From: Parabacteroides distasonis
GTDB lineage: Bacteria > Bacteroidota > Bacteroidia > Bacteroidales > Tannerellaceae
DNA: 64,000 bases
Assembly: GCA_015060925.1 (NCBI GenBank)
Contig: SUXM01000002.1
Coordinates: 62,001-126,000, forward strand
Direction: 5' to 3'
The notes under the pieces were generated by a model that saw only the letters and a list, made by a program, of their open reading frames with translations, ran no database searches and had not been told where the DNA came from. Shown piece after piece: positions 28,501 to 35,559 of this stretch. Both the position numbers and the translations under genes were made by a program. Each line of letters starts with the position of its first letter. Positions within the stretch are counted from its first letter, which is position 1.

Positions 28501-28806
28501 TGCGAAGATAACTATTCCAACGCCCATGGTTTCCCGTGGTTATATAAGACACTGGGAATAGGGAAACTGATCGGTACACCGGTTCCCGGTACCATGACCG
28601 CCGTTTGGTGGGAAACACAAATTGATCCGACCATCGTCTTCGGTATTCCGCAAGTGGGTATGGAAGATATGCAAGGTCGTTATTTGGAAAATATGGAACT
28701 TCAACCGGATATTGAAATCTACAACTCTCCCGAATCACAACTTAAAGGAGAAGACCAACAACTTGAACAAGCCGTAAAAGAGATGTTGAAAACGATTCAA
28801 AAATAA
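25579..28806 (+). CDS. Tricorn-like S41 protease paralogue, copy 2
   Basis: A 1075-residue protein with a signal peptide (MKILLILITAWFSAIHLFA), N-terminal TolB-like propeller blades (SPNGEWIAFTYKGDIYTV, WSPDGNKLVFAS), and a Lys/Glu-rich linker near residues 560-590. Next is a core with His in MLGELNGSHTGAR and an S41 domain with DTRHNGGGWL. At the nucleophile loop it reads DNYSNAHGFPW where copy 1 has YSASDGDLFPW, losing the Ser-Asp-Gly-Asp signature. Activity or specificity may therefore differ. It is divergent from copy 1 and ends in its own terminator. Confidence 0.87.
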   Translation: MKILLILITAWFSAIHLFAETPLWMRYPAISPNGEWIAFTYKGDIYTVSSAGGKANQLTTHPSHDTRPVWSPDGNKLVFASDRNGNFDLFVIQKEGGLPKQLTTHSANEYPETFSDNKHILYSASIQQDAKDSQFPSSQFPQIYQVSVEGGRPLLYSSLAMQSLAFNKGRDKLLYQDMKGYEDYWRKHHQSAITRDIWLCTTTPPRTYQKITSFHGEDRNPIWAIDGSGFYYLSEEKGSFNIFKKSFTEENSRQITNHTTHPVRFLTSDNNGTLCYSYNGEIYTLKEKGNSQKVRVQIISDQIENELIHQLKTNGATDIAVSPNEKEVAFIVRGDVYVTSVEYETTKQITNTPQQERDIDFSPDGRSLVYSSERETTWGIYQSSLVRKKDTYFTYAQEIKEEVLVASGQTSFYPTYSPDGKEVAFLENRTTLRVINLKNKKVRTVLDGKYNYSYSDGDQQYQWSPDSKWFLAKYIAVGGWNNTDIVLVKADGSGEMTNLTESGYSDGNAKWVLDGKAMIWASDRAGYRSHGSWGAEDDIYIMFFDAEAYDKFRFSKEEQALFDEEEKEKNKEKKKEGKEDKKEKEEDKPVTPLQFDLENRKDRVIRLTVNSSFLGDAVLTSKGDKLYYCASFEGGYDLWEHNLKEKTTKLLIKGVGGGSMHPDKKGENIYLVSRGQLKKIEIKDSKTKSIAFKADFNYQPAKERAYIFNHAWRQVADKFYDPKIHGIDWDGYKKAYEKFLPHINNNYDFSEMLGEMLGELNGSHTGARYRPASTTPATACLGAFFDNSYNGDGLKIEEIIAKGPLTQAKSKITAGCIIEEINGSKIKANEDYYPLLKGKADKKVLLSVYNPMTKERFEEQVKPITYSTLSSLLYKRWIEQKRQMVDKLSNGKIGYVHVKAMDSPSFREVYSELLGRCRNKEAVIVDTRHNGGGWLHDDLATLLSGKQYAKFTPRGQFIGNEPYNKWIKPSCVLVCEDNYSNAHGFPWLYKTLGIGKLIGTPVPGTMTAVWWETQIDPTIVFGIPQVGMEDMQGRYLENMELQPDIEIYNSPESQLKGEDQQLEQAVKEMLKTIQK

Positions 28807-28817
28807 CATCACCTAAC

Positions 28818-28864
28818 AAAAAATCCCTGCTCATGGAGTAAAAATTCCATAGGCAGGGATTTTT
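28818..28864 (+). terminator. Intrinsic terminator of Tricorn-like copy 2
   Basis: Outer arms AAAAATCCCTGC / GCAGGGATTTTT enclose an inner ATGGA/TCCAT stem and end in a T-run. Confidence 0.85.
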
Positions 28865-28916
28865 CTTTCGTTGCTCATCAGATTTTCCTCCTATCAGCAG
28901 TCGTTACACAAACAAA

Positions 28917-28946
28917 AAAGTCGTCCATTTAACAATGAACGACTTT
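28917..28946 (-). terminator. Terminator downstream of the tRNA gene
   Basis: AAAGTCGT (28917-28924) pairs with ACGACTTT (28939-28946). On the minus strand the hairpin ends in six T. Confidence 0.75.
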
Positions 28947-28950
28947 CCTG

Positions 28951-29024
28951 TGGTCCCACTTGGGCTTGAACCAAGGACTCCCTGATTATGAGTCAGGTGC
29001 TCTAACCAACTGAGCTATAGGACC
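28951..29024 (-). tRNA. tRNA with CAU anticodon, probably elongator tRNA-Met
   Basis: The minus strand folds as a complete 74-base cloverleaf. The acceptor arm is GGTCCTA with TGGGACC, the D-loop AGCTCAGTTGGTTAGAGC, and the anticodon arm CTGA-CTCATAA-TCAG. The T arm contains GGTTCAAGCC and the discriminator is A. The 3' CCA is not encoded. A CAU anticodon can also belong to tRNA-Ile2 after lysidine modification. The first acceptor pair is G-C, so it is not initiator tRNA. It is followed by an intrinsic terminator. Confidence 0.93.
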
Positions 29025-29101
29025 TGTTCAGAGTACTGCTCTGAAATCGGGTGCAATATTACGACTTATTATCGAAATACGCAAATATAATAGGAGAAAT
29101 C

Positions 29102-30227
29102 TTACTTTTCTCCCGTTTCTTGTCCTCCAAACTCCATCAAATAAGCTTTGATAAAATCATCAATCTTACCATCCATCACCCCATTTACGTCTGAAGTCTG
29201 ATAGTTCGTACGATGATCCTTCACACGGCGATCATCAAAGACATAACTGCGAATTTGTGAACCCCACTCGATCTTTTTCTTTCCGGCCTCAACCTTTGCT
29301 TGCTCTTCCATGCGGTGTTGCAACTCTTTATCATACAAGATAGAACGCAACTGACGCATCGCATTCTCACGGTTCTTCGGCTGGTCACGAGTCTCCGTAT
29401 TCTCAATCAAGATTTCCTCTTCCTCTCCGGTATAAGGATCCTTAAATTGATAACGCAAACGGACACCGGACTCTACCTTGTTTACGTTCTGTCCACCGGC
29501 ACCCCCTGAACGGAATGTATCCCAAGATATCGCAGCCGGATCAATCTTTACCTCAATCGTATCATCAACCAAAGGGGTTACGAATACTGAAGCAAAAGAG
29601 GTCATACGCTTACCTTGCGCATTGTAAGGAGAGACACGTACCAAACGGTGTACGCCATTTTCCCCTTTCAAATAGCCATACGCATAATCCCCTTCTATAT
29701 TAAGCGTAGCAGTTTTTATACCAGCCTCATCACCTTCTTGATAGTTGGCCATCGAAATTTTATATCCGCTTGCTTCCGCCCAACGAGTGTACATACGAAG
29801 CAACATGGAAGACCAGTCCTGGCTTTCTGTTCCACCTGCCCCTGAATTTATCTTCAACACGCAACTCATCTGATCCGCCTCTTGGCGCAACATATTACGG
29901 AACTCCAGACTTTCAACTAACTGTATGGCTTTTTTATATGCCTCATCAACCTCCTCTTCACTGACAATCTCCTCCTTTACATAGTCATAAGCCAACTGTA
30001 ATTCCTCCGCAGCTGCATGTACCTCATTGTAAAGCTCAATCCATTTCTTCAGTTCCTTCACCTTCTTCATCTGGACTTCTGCACGCTTGGCATCTTCCCA
30101 GAAGCCCGGATCTTGCGTACGTAACTCTTCCTCTTCCAACTGGATGGTCTTACCATCTATGTCAAAGATACCCCCTCAGCGCTTGCTCGCGCTCCAATAC
30201 ATTATGTAATTGGTCTGATGTGATCAT
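29102..30227 (-). CDS. prfB: Peptide chain release factor 2, with programmed +1 frameshift
   Basis: RF2 ends translation at UGA and UAA codons. The reading frame starts at the ATG at 30227 and runs 21 codons to CTT (30167-30165). It then meets TGA, and must shift +1 by skipping base 30164 to continue from 30163 for 353 more codons, 374 residues in all. The shift site reads AGGGGG TAT CTT TGA C, the classic RF2 autoregulation signal. The GGQ motif (GGAGGQNVNKVESG) is present. The codon-recognition loop reads VSPYN where many RF2s have SPF. The in-frame TGA is therefore not a mutation. Confidence 0.95.
30161..30176 (-). promoter_or_regulatory. prfB frameshift site (internal Shine-Dalgarno, slippery CTT, TGA)
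   Basis: On the minus strand the order is AGGGGG, TAT, CTT, TGA, C. The purine-rich block acts as an internal Shine-Dalgarno that pushes the ribosome forward one base when RF2 is scarce. Confidence 0.93.
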
Positions 30228-30256
30228 AAATAGTTCTACTTTTTAAATTCGTCTGA

Positions 30257-30264
30257 CAAAGATA
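30257..30264 (-). promoter_or_regulatory. -7 promoter box of prfB
   Basis: Minus-strand TATCTTTG lies 30 bases upstream of the prfB ATG, between it and the acyl-CoA ligase stop. Confidence 0.6.
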
Positions 30265-30273
30265 CAGAATTTT

Positions 30274-32076
30274 TTACTCTTCATACATCTTCTCTATCGC
30301 CTCTGCATATTTCTGAAGGATAATCGGACGTCGCAATTTAAGCGTATCCGTCAATTCACATCCAAGCGTAAACGGTTCGGACAACAACGTAAAACGTTTA
30401 ATCTTCTCGTATGAAGCCAAATTTTTCTGGTTTTCCTCAATATGAGTTTCCAATAATCGTATGATTTCTTTATTGGAAACCAATTCTTTCCGACCATTGA
30501 AAGTCAACCCTTTCTCCGCTGCATATTGTTCCAACATAGCATAAGATGGCACAATCAATGCACTAACGAACTTACGCTGATCACCAATTACGGCAATTTG
30601 CTCGATGTATTTATCTCCACTCATCACCATTTCAATAGCCTGCGGGGCGATATATTTACCATTAGAAGTCTTATACAAATCTTTAATACGTTCCAAAAAG
30701 TATAAAGTATCCCCTTCCAAACGTCCCGCATCTCCGGTACGGAAGAAACCATCTTCAGTAAAGGCTTTTGCATTTTCTTCCGGTTTATTATAATAACCAG
30801 ACATAACAGTCTTTCCCTTTACTAAGATCTCATTGTTTTCCGGATCTATTTTTACTTGTACATCCGGCATCACTTTTCCGATAGAACCAAATTGGAAACC
30901 AACTCCCGGAGAACAACTAACCGTAGCTGTAGTTTCACTCAATCCATAACCATATATAATAGGAATATTCACAGATTGTAAAAATTCATTCACGGTATCC
31001 GACAAAGGAGCACCTGCGACAGGGAAAATACGTCCTCGTTCAAGCCCTAAAACCCGCTTCAATAAGGTATAAACCGTTTTATCATACATTTGGAATTTCA
31101 ATTTCAACTTCAATGGAGCCGGAATTCCTTTGTTTTTATATTCTAAATTATATTTACGCCCGGTTTCTATCGCATCCAAAAAGATTTTTTTCATTGCAGG
31201 AGAAGATGAATTGATCTTTTCTTGCACTCCGGCATACACTTTCTCCCAAAAACGAGGTACACTACACATGGCTGTCGGATGAACTTCAGTCAATGTTTTC
31301 TGAATCATTTTGGGATCTTGATTAATCGCCACCGTCATACCTTTATGTAGGCAATAAGATGTCCATGCTTTTTCAAATATATGGGTTAATGGTAAGAAAC
31401 ACATAGAAAGATCCTTATCCGTCATTGACAAACGAATATCATGGATACGCATAGCTTCCAAATAAGAGGAATGTTGAAGCATCACCCCTTTTGATTCCCC
31501 TGTCGTACCGGATGTATATATAATAGTAGCCAAATCTTCCGGAACCGCTTCATTCATTCGCACTTTGACCATTGTCTCCGCATGCGCATTATCCCCCAAA
31601 CGTAAAAAGTCATCAAAATAAATAGAAGATTTATCCTCCGGATTCAATTTAACTTGCGAATCAAATATAACCAGGCGTTTTAAATATTTTGAATCTTTCA
31701 AGACTTTGAAAGCGTTATTATACTGCAACTGTTCACCAACAAATAATGTATGTATATGCGCATCATTAATAATATATTCTATTTGTCCCGGAGAACTTGT
31801 CGCATACATGGGAATAGAAACTACGCGGTTCGCATAAGCTCCAAAATCTGTATATAAACACTGTGGCATATTCTGAGAATAGACCCCAATATTTTCTTGT
31901 ACACCAATCCCAAACTCGGCCAAGGCTTTAGCCGTAAGCATAACTTTTTCTGAAAAATCTCTCCAAGAAATTTTCAACCATTTCTCTGTCGCATTATCTC
32001 GATATTTCAATGCTGTACGAGAACCATATTTTTCTGCCTGACGATGAACCAATTCGGCAAAGTGATAGTATATCAT
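30274..32076 (-). CDS. fadD: Long-chain fatty acid-CoA ligase (AMP-forming)
   Basis: A 600-residue ANL-superfamily enzyme that activates long-chain fatty acids with ATP and CoA, probably at the inner membrane. Motifs are the P-loop IIYTSGTTGESKGVML, the YGYGLSETTATVSC segment and GDAGRLEGDTLYFLERIKDLYK. The sequence resembles the FadD15-type class of Actinobacteria and Bacteroidetes. The ATG at 32076 was chosen because a -7 box at 32103-32110 lies just upstream and inside the longer open frame that starts at 32196. Confidence 0.88.
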   Translation of the reverse strand: MIYYHFAELVHRQAEKYGSRTALKYRDNATEKWLKISWRDFSEKVMLTAKALAEFGIGVQENIGVYSQNMPQCLYTDFGAYANRVVSIPMYATSSPGQIEYIINDAHIHTLFVGEQLQYNNAFKVLKDSKYLKRLVIFDSQVKLNPEDKSSIYFDDFLRLGDNAHAETMVKVRMNEAVPEDLATIIYTSGTTGESKGVMLQHSSYLEAMRIHDIRLSMTDKDLSMCFLPLTHIFEKAWTSYCLHKGMTVAINQDPKMIQKTLTEVHPTAMCSVPRFWEKVYAGVQEKINSSSPAMKKIFLDAIETGRKYNLEYKNKGIPAPLKLKLKFQMYDKTVYTLLKRVLGLERGRIFPVAGAPLSDTVNEFLQSVNIPIIYGYGLSETTATVSCSPGVGFQFGSIGKVMPDVQVKIDPENNEILVKGKTVMSGYYNKPEENAKAFTEDGFFRTGDAGRLEGDTLYFLERIKDLYKTSNGKYIAPQAIEMVMSGDKYIEQIAVIGDQRKFVSALIVPSYAMLEQYAAEKGLTFNGRKELVSNKEIIRLLETHIEENQKNLASYEKIKRFTLLSEPFTLGCELTDTLKLRRPIILQKYAEAIEKMYEE

Positions 32077-32102
32077 AATCCTATTATTTTGAATTGACGT
32101 TG

Positions 32103-32110
32103 CAAAAGTA
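32103..32110 (-). promoter_or_regulatory. -7 promoter box of the acyl-CoA ligase gene
   Basis: Minus-strand TACTTTTG fits TAnnTTTG and lies 26 bases upstream of the ATG at 32076. Confidence 0.55.
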
Positions 32111-32208
32111 CGCTTTTCAATTATATTTAACATTATAATCTCTTTTTTTTTTACACAAAAAGCGCGTTTTTGTGCAATAATAATGTTAAATTTCAATTTT
32201 TATAGTAT

Positions 32209-32245
32209 TATGTATTGCATAGTACATACGTAATACATATATTTG
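32209..32245 (+). promoter_or_regulatory. padR promoter with overlapping palindromic operator
   Basis: TATGTATT (32209-32216) and AATACATA (32232-32239) are perfect inverted arms, with further partial pairing inside. The right arm overlaps the -7 box TATATTTG (32238-32245). PadR-type repressors bind ATGT...ACAT palindromes, so this is a good candidate for autoregulation. Confidence 0.6.
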
Positions 32246-32265
32246 TAGCATAAATTTCAAAATAT

Positions 32266-32592
32266 ATGAATGCAGAGAACGTAAAATCACAAATGAGAAA
32301 AGGAATATTAGAATATTGTATTCTATTACTCTTAAAAAAAGAGCCTGCTTATACTTCCGATATTATCCAAAAGTTACAAGCGGCTAAATTAATCGTTGTG
32401 GAAGGTACGCTATATCCCCTGCTAACAAGATTAAAGAACAGTGGATTTTTAAGTTATCAGTGGATAGAATCTACGCAAGGACCACCACGCAAGTATTACC
32501 AGTTAACAGAAACAGGAGAAGAATTCCTTAAAGAACTGGAAACTTCTTGGATGGAACTAAATGAAACTATCAATCATATCAGAAACAATTAA
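32266..32592 (+). CDS. PadR family transcriptional regulator
   Basis: A 108-residue winged-helix repressor of the short PadR-s1 subfamily. The family pattern is visible: RKGILEYCILLLLKKEPAYTSDI, then VVEGTLYPLLTRLKNSGFL, then GPPRKYYQLTETGEEFL. These proteins usually repress their own operon and respond to a ligand or envelope stress. It is the first of three tightly spaced genes with a PspC-domain protein and a GIN-domain lipoprotein, and a palindrome overlaps its promoter. Confidence 0.9.
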   Translation: MNAENVKSQMRKGILEYCILLLLKKEPAYTSDIIQKLQAAKLIVVEGTLYPLLTRLKNSGFLSYQWIESTQGPPRKYYQLTETGEEFLKELETSWMELNETINHIRNN

Positions 32593-32602
32593 AACAATTA
32601 CA

Positions 32603-33679
32603 ATGAAAAAAACACTCACTGTCAATTTAGGAGGAACAGTTTTCCATATCGACGAAGACGCTTATCAATTACTTGACAAGTATTTAACGAATCTTCGTAT
32701 ACATTTCCGCAAAGAAGAGGGCTCCGATGAAATCATGGATGACTTCGAAATGCGCATTTCGGAATTATTCAATGAACGAATACGATTAGGATATGAAGTG
32801 ATTACAATCGAACATGTAGAAGAGGTAATCAGACGAATGGGAAAACCTGAAGAGTTGTTTGAGAATGAAGAATATCAAGAAGAAAGTAAATCTCAAGAAT
32901 CTTCGAATAAAGAAAATGAAAGTAAAAAACGATTAATGCGTGACCCTGATAACAAATTATTGGGAGGTGTTGCTGGTGGCATTGCGGCCTATATGGGCTG
33001 GGATACAACTGCTGTACGTTTAGCTATGATATTATTACTATTTGTCCCTTATGCCCCAATTGTTATTCTATACATCATTCTATGGCTAATCATACCATTA
33101 GCTCGAACTGCAGCAGACAAACTTATCATGCGTGGAGAAAGTGTAACACTCGAAAACATCGGTAAAACAGTAACAGATGGCTTTGAAAAAGTTTCTCATA
33201 ATGTCAATGACTATATCAGCTCTGGTAAACCAAGAACTTTCTTACAGAAGTTAGCCGATTTGTTTGTTAATATAGTAGGATTTATTCTTAAATTCTTAGT
33301 TATATTAATAAGCATACTTTTACTTCCGCCTTTATTACTGGTAGCTTTTATACTAATCGTTGTTTCATTTGCACTTCTTATAGGAGGAACAAGTGCTCTT
33401 TATCATTTGTCTCCATTTGGAGCAGATCTATTGGTTGGAACACCATCATATTTAGTTATTATGGGATGTTTAGGTATCTTTTTATTAATTAGTATTCCTA
33501 TATTCTCCATTGTATATGCCATTTGTATTCAATTATTTAAGGTAAAGCCCTTGCCTTCTAGTGCCAAATGGACACTCTTAATACTATGGATACTATCTAT
33601 AGCTTTAAGTATCGTTTACTTTTATACCACAGGAATTAATGGTTGGAACACAATCCCTTGGTCTAATTTTAATATTTAA
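32603..33679 (+). CDS. PspC domain membrane protein
   Basis: A 358-residue protein. An N-terminal soluble domain of about 110 residues (VNLGGTVFHIDEDAYQLL ... IEHVEEVIRRMGKPEE) is followed by a PspC domain (MRDPDNKLLGGVAGGIAAYMG) with its hydrophobic helix, then several more transmembrane helices. PspC relatives take part in envelope-stress signalling. The ATG at 32603, 11 bases after padR, is preferred because the in-frame start at 32561 lies inside padR. Co-occurrence with PadR and a GIN-domain lipoprotein suggests an envelope-stress operon. Confidence 0.85.
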   Translation: MKKTLTVNLGGTVFHIDEDAYQLLDKYLTNLRIHFRKEEGSDEIMDDFEMRISELFNERIRLGYEVITIEHVEEVIRRMGKPEELFENEEYQEESKSQESSNKENESKKRLMRDPDNKLLGGVAGGIAAYMGWDTTAVRLAMILLLFVPYAPIVILYIILWLIIPLARTAADKLIMRGESVTLENIGKTVTDGFEKVSHNVNDYISSGKPRTFLQKLADLFVNIVGFILKFLVILISILLLPPLLLVAFILIVVSFALLIGGTSALYHLSPFGADLLVGTPSYLVIMGCLGIFLLISIPIFSIVYAICIQLFKVKPLPSSAKWTLLILWILSIALSIVYFYTTGINGWNTIPWSNFNI

Positions 33680-33684
33680 TTATC

Positions 33685-34416
33685 ATGAAACAGATTAGCT
33701 TATTATTATCAATAGTTATTTTGTCAGCAGTCTTATGTTCCTGTTATTTTCGTCCTAACACAATCAATGGAGATGGAAATATCATTACAAAAGAGATTCA
33801 AATTAAAGATTATGAACAATTAGAGATTGAATTAAATAATGTTGAATTGATCTATCAACAATCAGAAGATACTCCAATTTTAAAGATTGAGACAGATCAA
33901 AATATCATGGACATAATAGACTTTGAACAAGAGGGGAAAAAACTTTCATTAAAGCACCAAAGAGAGTTCACACAAACCACTCCCACACATCTCATCATAA
34001 CGACTAATTCAACTAAACTAAAGGAATTAGCACTTGCAGGAAGCGGTATTTATAACTTAGGAGAAGGTATTTTTGGAGAAGAACTTGAAATTAAACTTGC
34101 AGGGAATTGTAGAGTACAGGCTGATTCAATCACCGTCAACAATTTGGATTGTGCAATTGTTGGCAAAGGAGAATTATATCTGAATGGGAATGTTAAAGAA
34201 ACAAATATTTCGGGTGCAGGAAATAGTCATATTGAAGCATTTGGACTACATACTGATATTTTAGAATGTGAAATAGCAGGATACAGTCATATTGAAATGA
34301 CTGTAAACCATCAAATTACAACTCAAATTGCGGGAAAAGCAGATATTCTTTATAAAGGAGATCCTAAAATTACTCAGCAATCAATAGGAAAAGGATCCAT
34401 CAAACAGGTCAAATAA
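33685..34416 (+). CDS. GIN domain (DUF2807) putative adhesin-like lipoprotein
   Basis: A 243-residue lipoprotein (MKQISLLLSIVILSAVLCSC). The mature part begins NTINGDGNIITKEIQIKDYEQLEI and continues as short beta-helix repeats (LKELALAGSGIYNL, ISGAGNSHIEAFG, CEIAGYSHIEM) typical of head-GIN/DUF2807 proteins. The function is not established; such proteins are often called adhesin-like. It is the last gene of the padR-pspC operon, five bases after pspC, and is followed by a terminator. Confidence 0.87.
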   Translation: MKQISLLLSIVILSAVLCSCYFRPNTINGDGNIITKEIQIKDYEQLEIELNNVELIYQQSEDTPILKIETDQNIMDIIDFEQEGKKLSLKHQREFTQTTPTHLIITTNSTKLKELALAGSGIYNLGEGIFGEELEIKLAGNCRVQADSITVNNLDCAIVGKGELYLNGNVKETNISGAGNSHIEAFGLHTDILECEIAGYSHIEMTVNHQITTQIAGKADILYKGDPKITQQSIGKGSIKQVK

Positions 34417-34425
34417 TCTTATAAT

Positions 34426-34470
34426 AAAACGAGAGAGCGGTTTATCAAAATTTTACCGTTCCCTCGTTTT
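34426..34470. terminator. Terminator of the padR operon
   Basis: AAAACGAG...GCGGT pairs with ACCGTT...CTCGTTTT (two mismatches in 16 bases), ending in T-runs on both strands between converging genes. Confidence 0.75.
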
Positions 34471-34490
34471 ATTTAAGCTAATGATAATAG

Positions 34491-34886
34491 CTATTTAAAT
34501 GCTTCTCTTATTTTTAAAGCAATTTCTGCTAACTGCTCTTGAGATATTTCCATCTTTTTTCCTCCAAAATACATATCAGATTCCTTCTGAATAGGAATCA
34601 AATGGATATGTGCATGAGGAACTTCTAATCCCATCACTGCCAATCCTACACGTTTACACGGAATAACGGTTTCTTGGGCACGAGCTACCCGTTTTGCAAA
34701 AATCATCATCCGACTTAAAAGAGAATCCTCTATATCAAATATATAGTCTATTTCTTTCTTGGGAACAACCAATGTGTGTCCGATTGCAACTGGATTAATA
34801 TCAAGAAAAGCAAAAAAATCATCATCTTCTGCTACCTTATGAGATGGAATTTCTCCTGCCACAATTCTACTAAATATAGATGCCAT
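34491..34886 (-). CDS. HIT family protein (histidine triad nucleotide hydrolase)
   Basis: A 131-residue protein with the histidine triad HAHIHLIP near residue 93 and the N-terminal IFSRIVAGEIPSHKVAEDD typical of HINT-type enzymes. These hydrolyse nucleoside phosphoramidates and related compounds in the cytosol. It starts 15 bases after greA and is most likely cotranscribed with it. Confidence 0.93.
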   Translation of the reverse strand: MASIFSRIVAGEIPSHKVAEDDDFFAFLDINPVAIGHTLVVPKKEIDYIFDIEDSLLSRMMIFAKRVARAQETVIPCKRVGLAVMGLEVPHAHIHLIPIQKESDMYFGGKKMEISQEQLAEIALKIREAFK

Positions 34887-34901
34887 AATTATTCTGCCTT
34901 T

Positions 34902-35372
34902 TTAAATAGATATGTCCATGATTTCGAAACTCATAACACCTGATGGAACTTTAATTTCCACAACATCACCCACTTTCTTACCCATTAAACCTTGAGCAAT
35001 AGGAGTACTCACAGCAATCTTACCTTCTTTTAAATTGGCTTCCGAGTCTGAGACCAAAGTATAAGTCATCACTGCATTATTCTTTGTATTTTTTATTTTG
35101 ACTTTATTCAAAATTTGAACTTCGTCAGTCTGTACACGGGATTCATCAATCAAACGAGCATTAGCAATTAATCCTTTTAATTGAGCAAGCTTTGCTTCCA
35201 TAATACCCTGTGCCTCTTTTGCGGCATCATATTCTGCATTTTCAGACAAATCACCTTTATCTCGCGCTTCTGCAATTTGGGCTGATATTTCAGGACGTTT
35301 TACTGTCTCCAAATAATTAATTTCAGCTAAAATTTTATCATAACCCTCTTTTGTCATATAGCTTACTGCCAT
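34902..35372 (-). CDS. greA: Transcription elongation factor GreA
   Basis: A 156-residue GreA with the N-terminal coiled coil (YDKILAEINYLETVKRPEISAQIAEARDKGDLSENAEYDAAKEAQG, given here only as its span, residues ~10-55) carrying the acidic D-LSENAEY tip, and a C-terminal FKBP-like domain (MGKKVGDVVEIKVP). It rescues backtracked RNA polymerase by stimulating transcript cleavage. It has a strong Shine-Dalgarno, unusual for this phylum, and an intrinsic terminator in its leader. Both suggest controlled expression. Confidence 0.95.
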   Translation of the reverse strand: MAVSYMTKEGYDKILAEINYLETVKRPEISAQIAEARDKGDLSENAEYDAAKEAQGIMEAKLAQLKGLIANARLIDESRVQTDEVQILNKVKIKNTKNNAVMTYTLVSDSEANLKEGKIAVSTPIAQGLMGKKVGDVVEIKVPSGVMSFEIMDISI

Positions 35373-35379
35373 ATTAAAT

Positions 35380-35385
35380 CCTCCT
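35380..35385 (-). promoter_or_regulatory. Strong Shine-Dalgarno AGGAGG of greA
   Basis: Minus-strand AGGAGG ends seven bases before the greA ATG, which is ideal spacing. The starts I inspected elsewhere in this window show no such site. Confidence 0.85.
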
Positions 35386-35421
35386 AAATTTATTATATTA
35401 TTGTTATTTTAATCAGATAAT

Positions 35422-35459
35422 AAAAAAAGAATCCCGACCAATAACTTGACCGGAACTCT
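35422..35459 (-). terminator. Intrinsic terminator in the greA leader (possible attenuator)
   Basis: On the minus strand AGAGTTCCGGTC pairs through all 12 positions, including G-U pairs, with GGTCGGGATTCT, and is followed by seven T. It terminates the upstream TlpA-like gene. It also lies downstream of a -7 box at 35483-35490, so greA transcripts starting there must cross it. Confidence 0.75.
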
Positions 35460-35482
35460 CTATTTCTTATTTTCAGACTTTG

Positions 35483-35490
35483 CAAAGATA
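35483..35490 (-). promoter_or_regulatory. -7 promoter box of greA, upstream of the leader terminator
   Basis: Minus-strand TATCTTTG, with GTTG 20 bases further upstream (35514-35511), gives a transcript start near 35476. Confidence 0.6.
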
Positions 35491-35559
35491 GATATTCTTC
35501 ACAAAAAGGGCAACCCACAATAAATGCTTTACAACATACAGAAAATTAATCTATAATAA

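Noticed and set aside
28951-29024. Calling this tRNA initiator fMet
   Set aside because: The first acceptor pair is G-C, whereas initiators have a mismatched first pair; elongator Met or lysidine Ile2 fits better.
30139-30227. In-frame TGA at the start of prfB, which could look like a broken gene
   Set aside because: It is the standard RF2 +1 frameshift site with internal AGGGGG and CTT-TGA-C, so the gene is intact.
32077-32196. 40-residue N-terminal extension of the acyl-CoA ligase
   Set aside because: It spans the -7 box, is AT-rich and unlike the family N-terminus.
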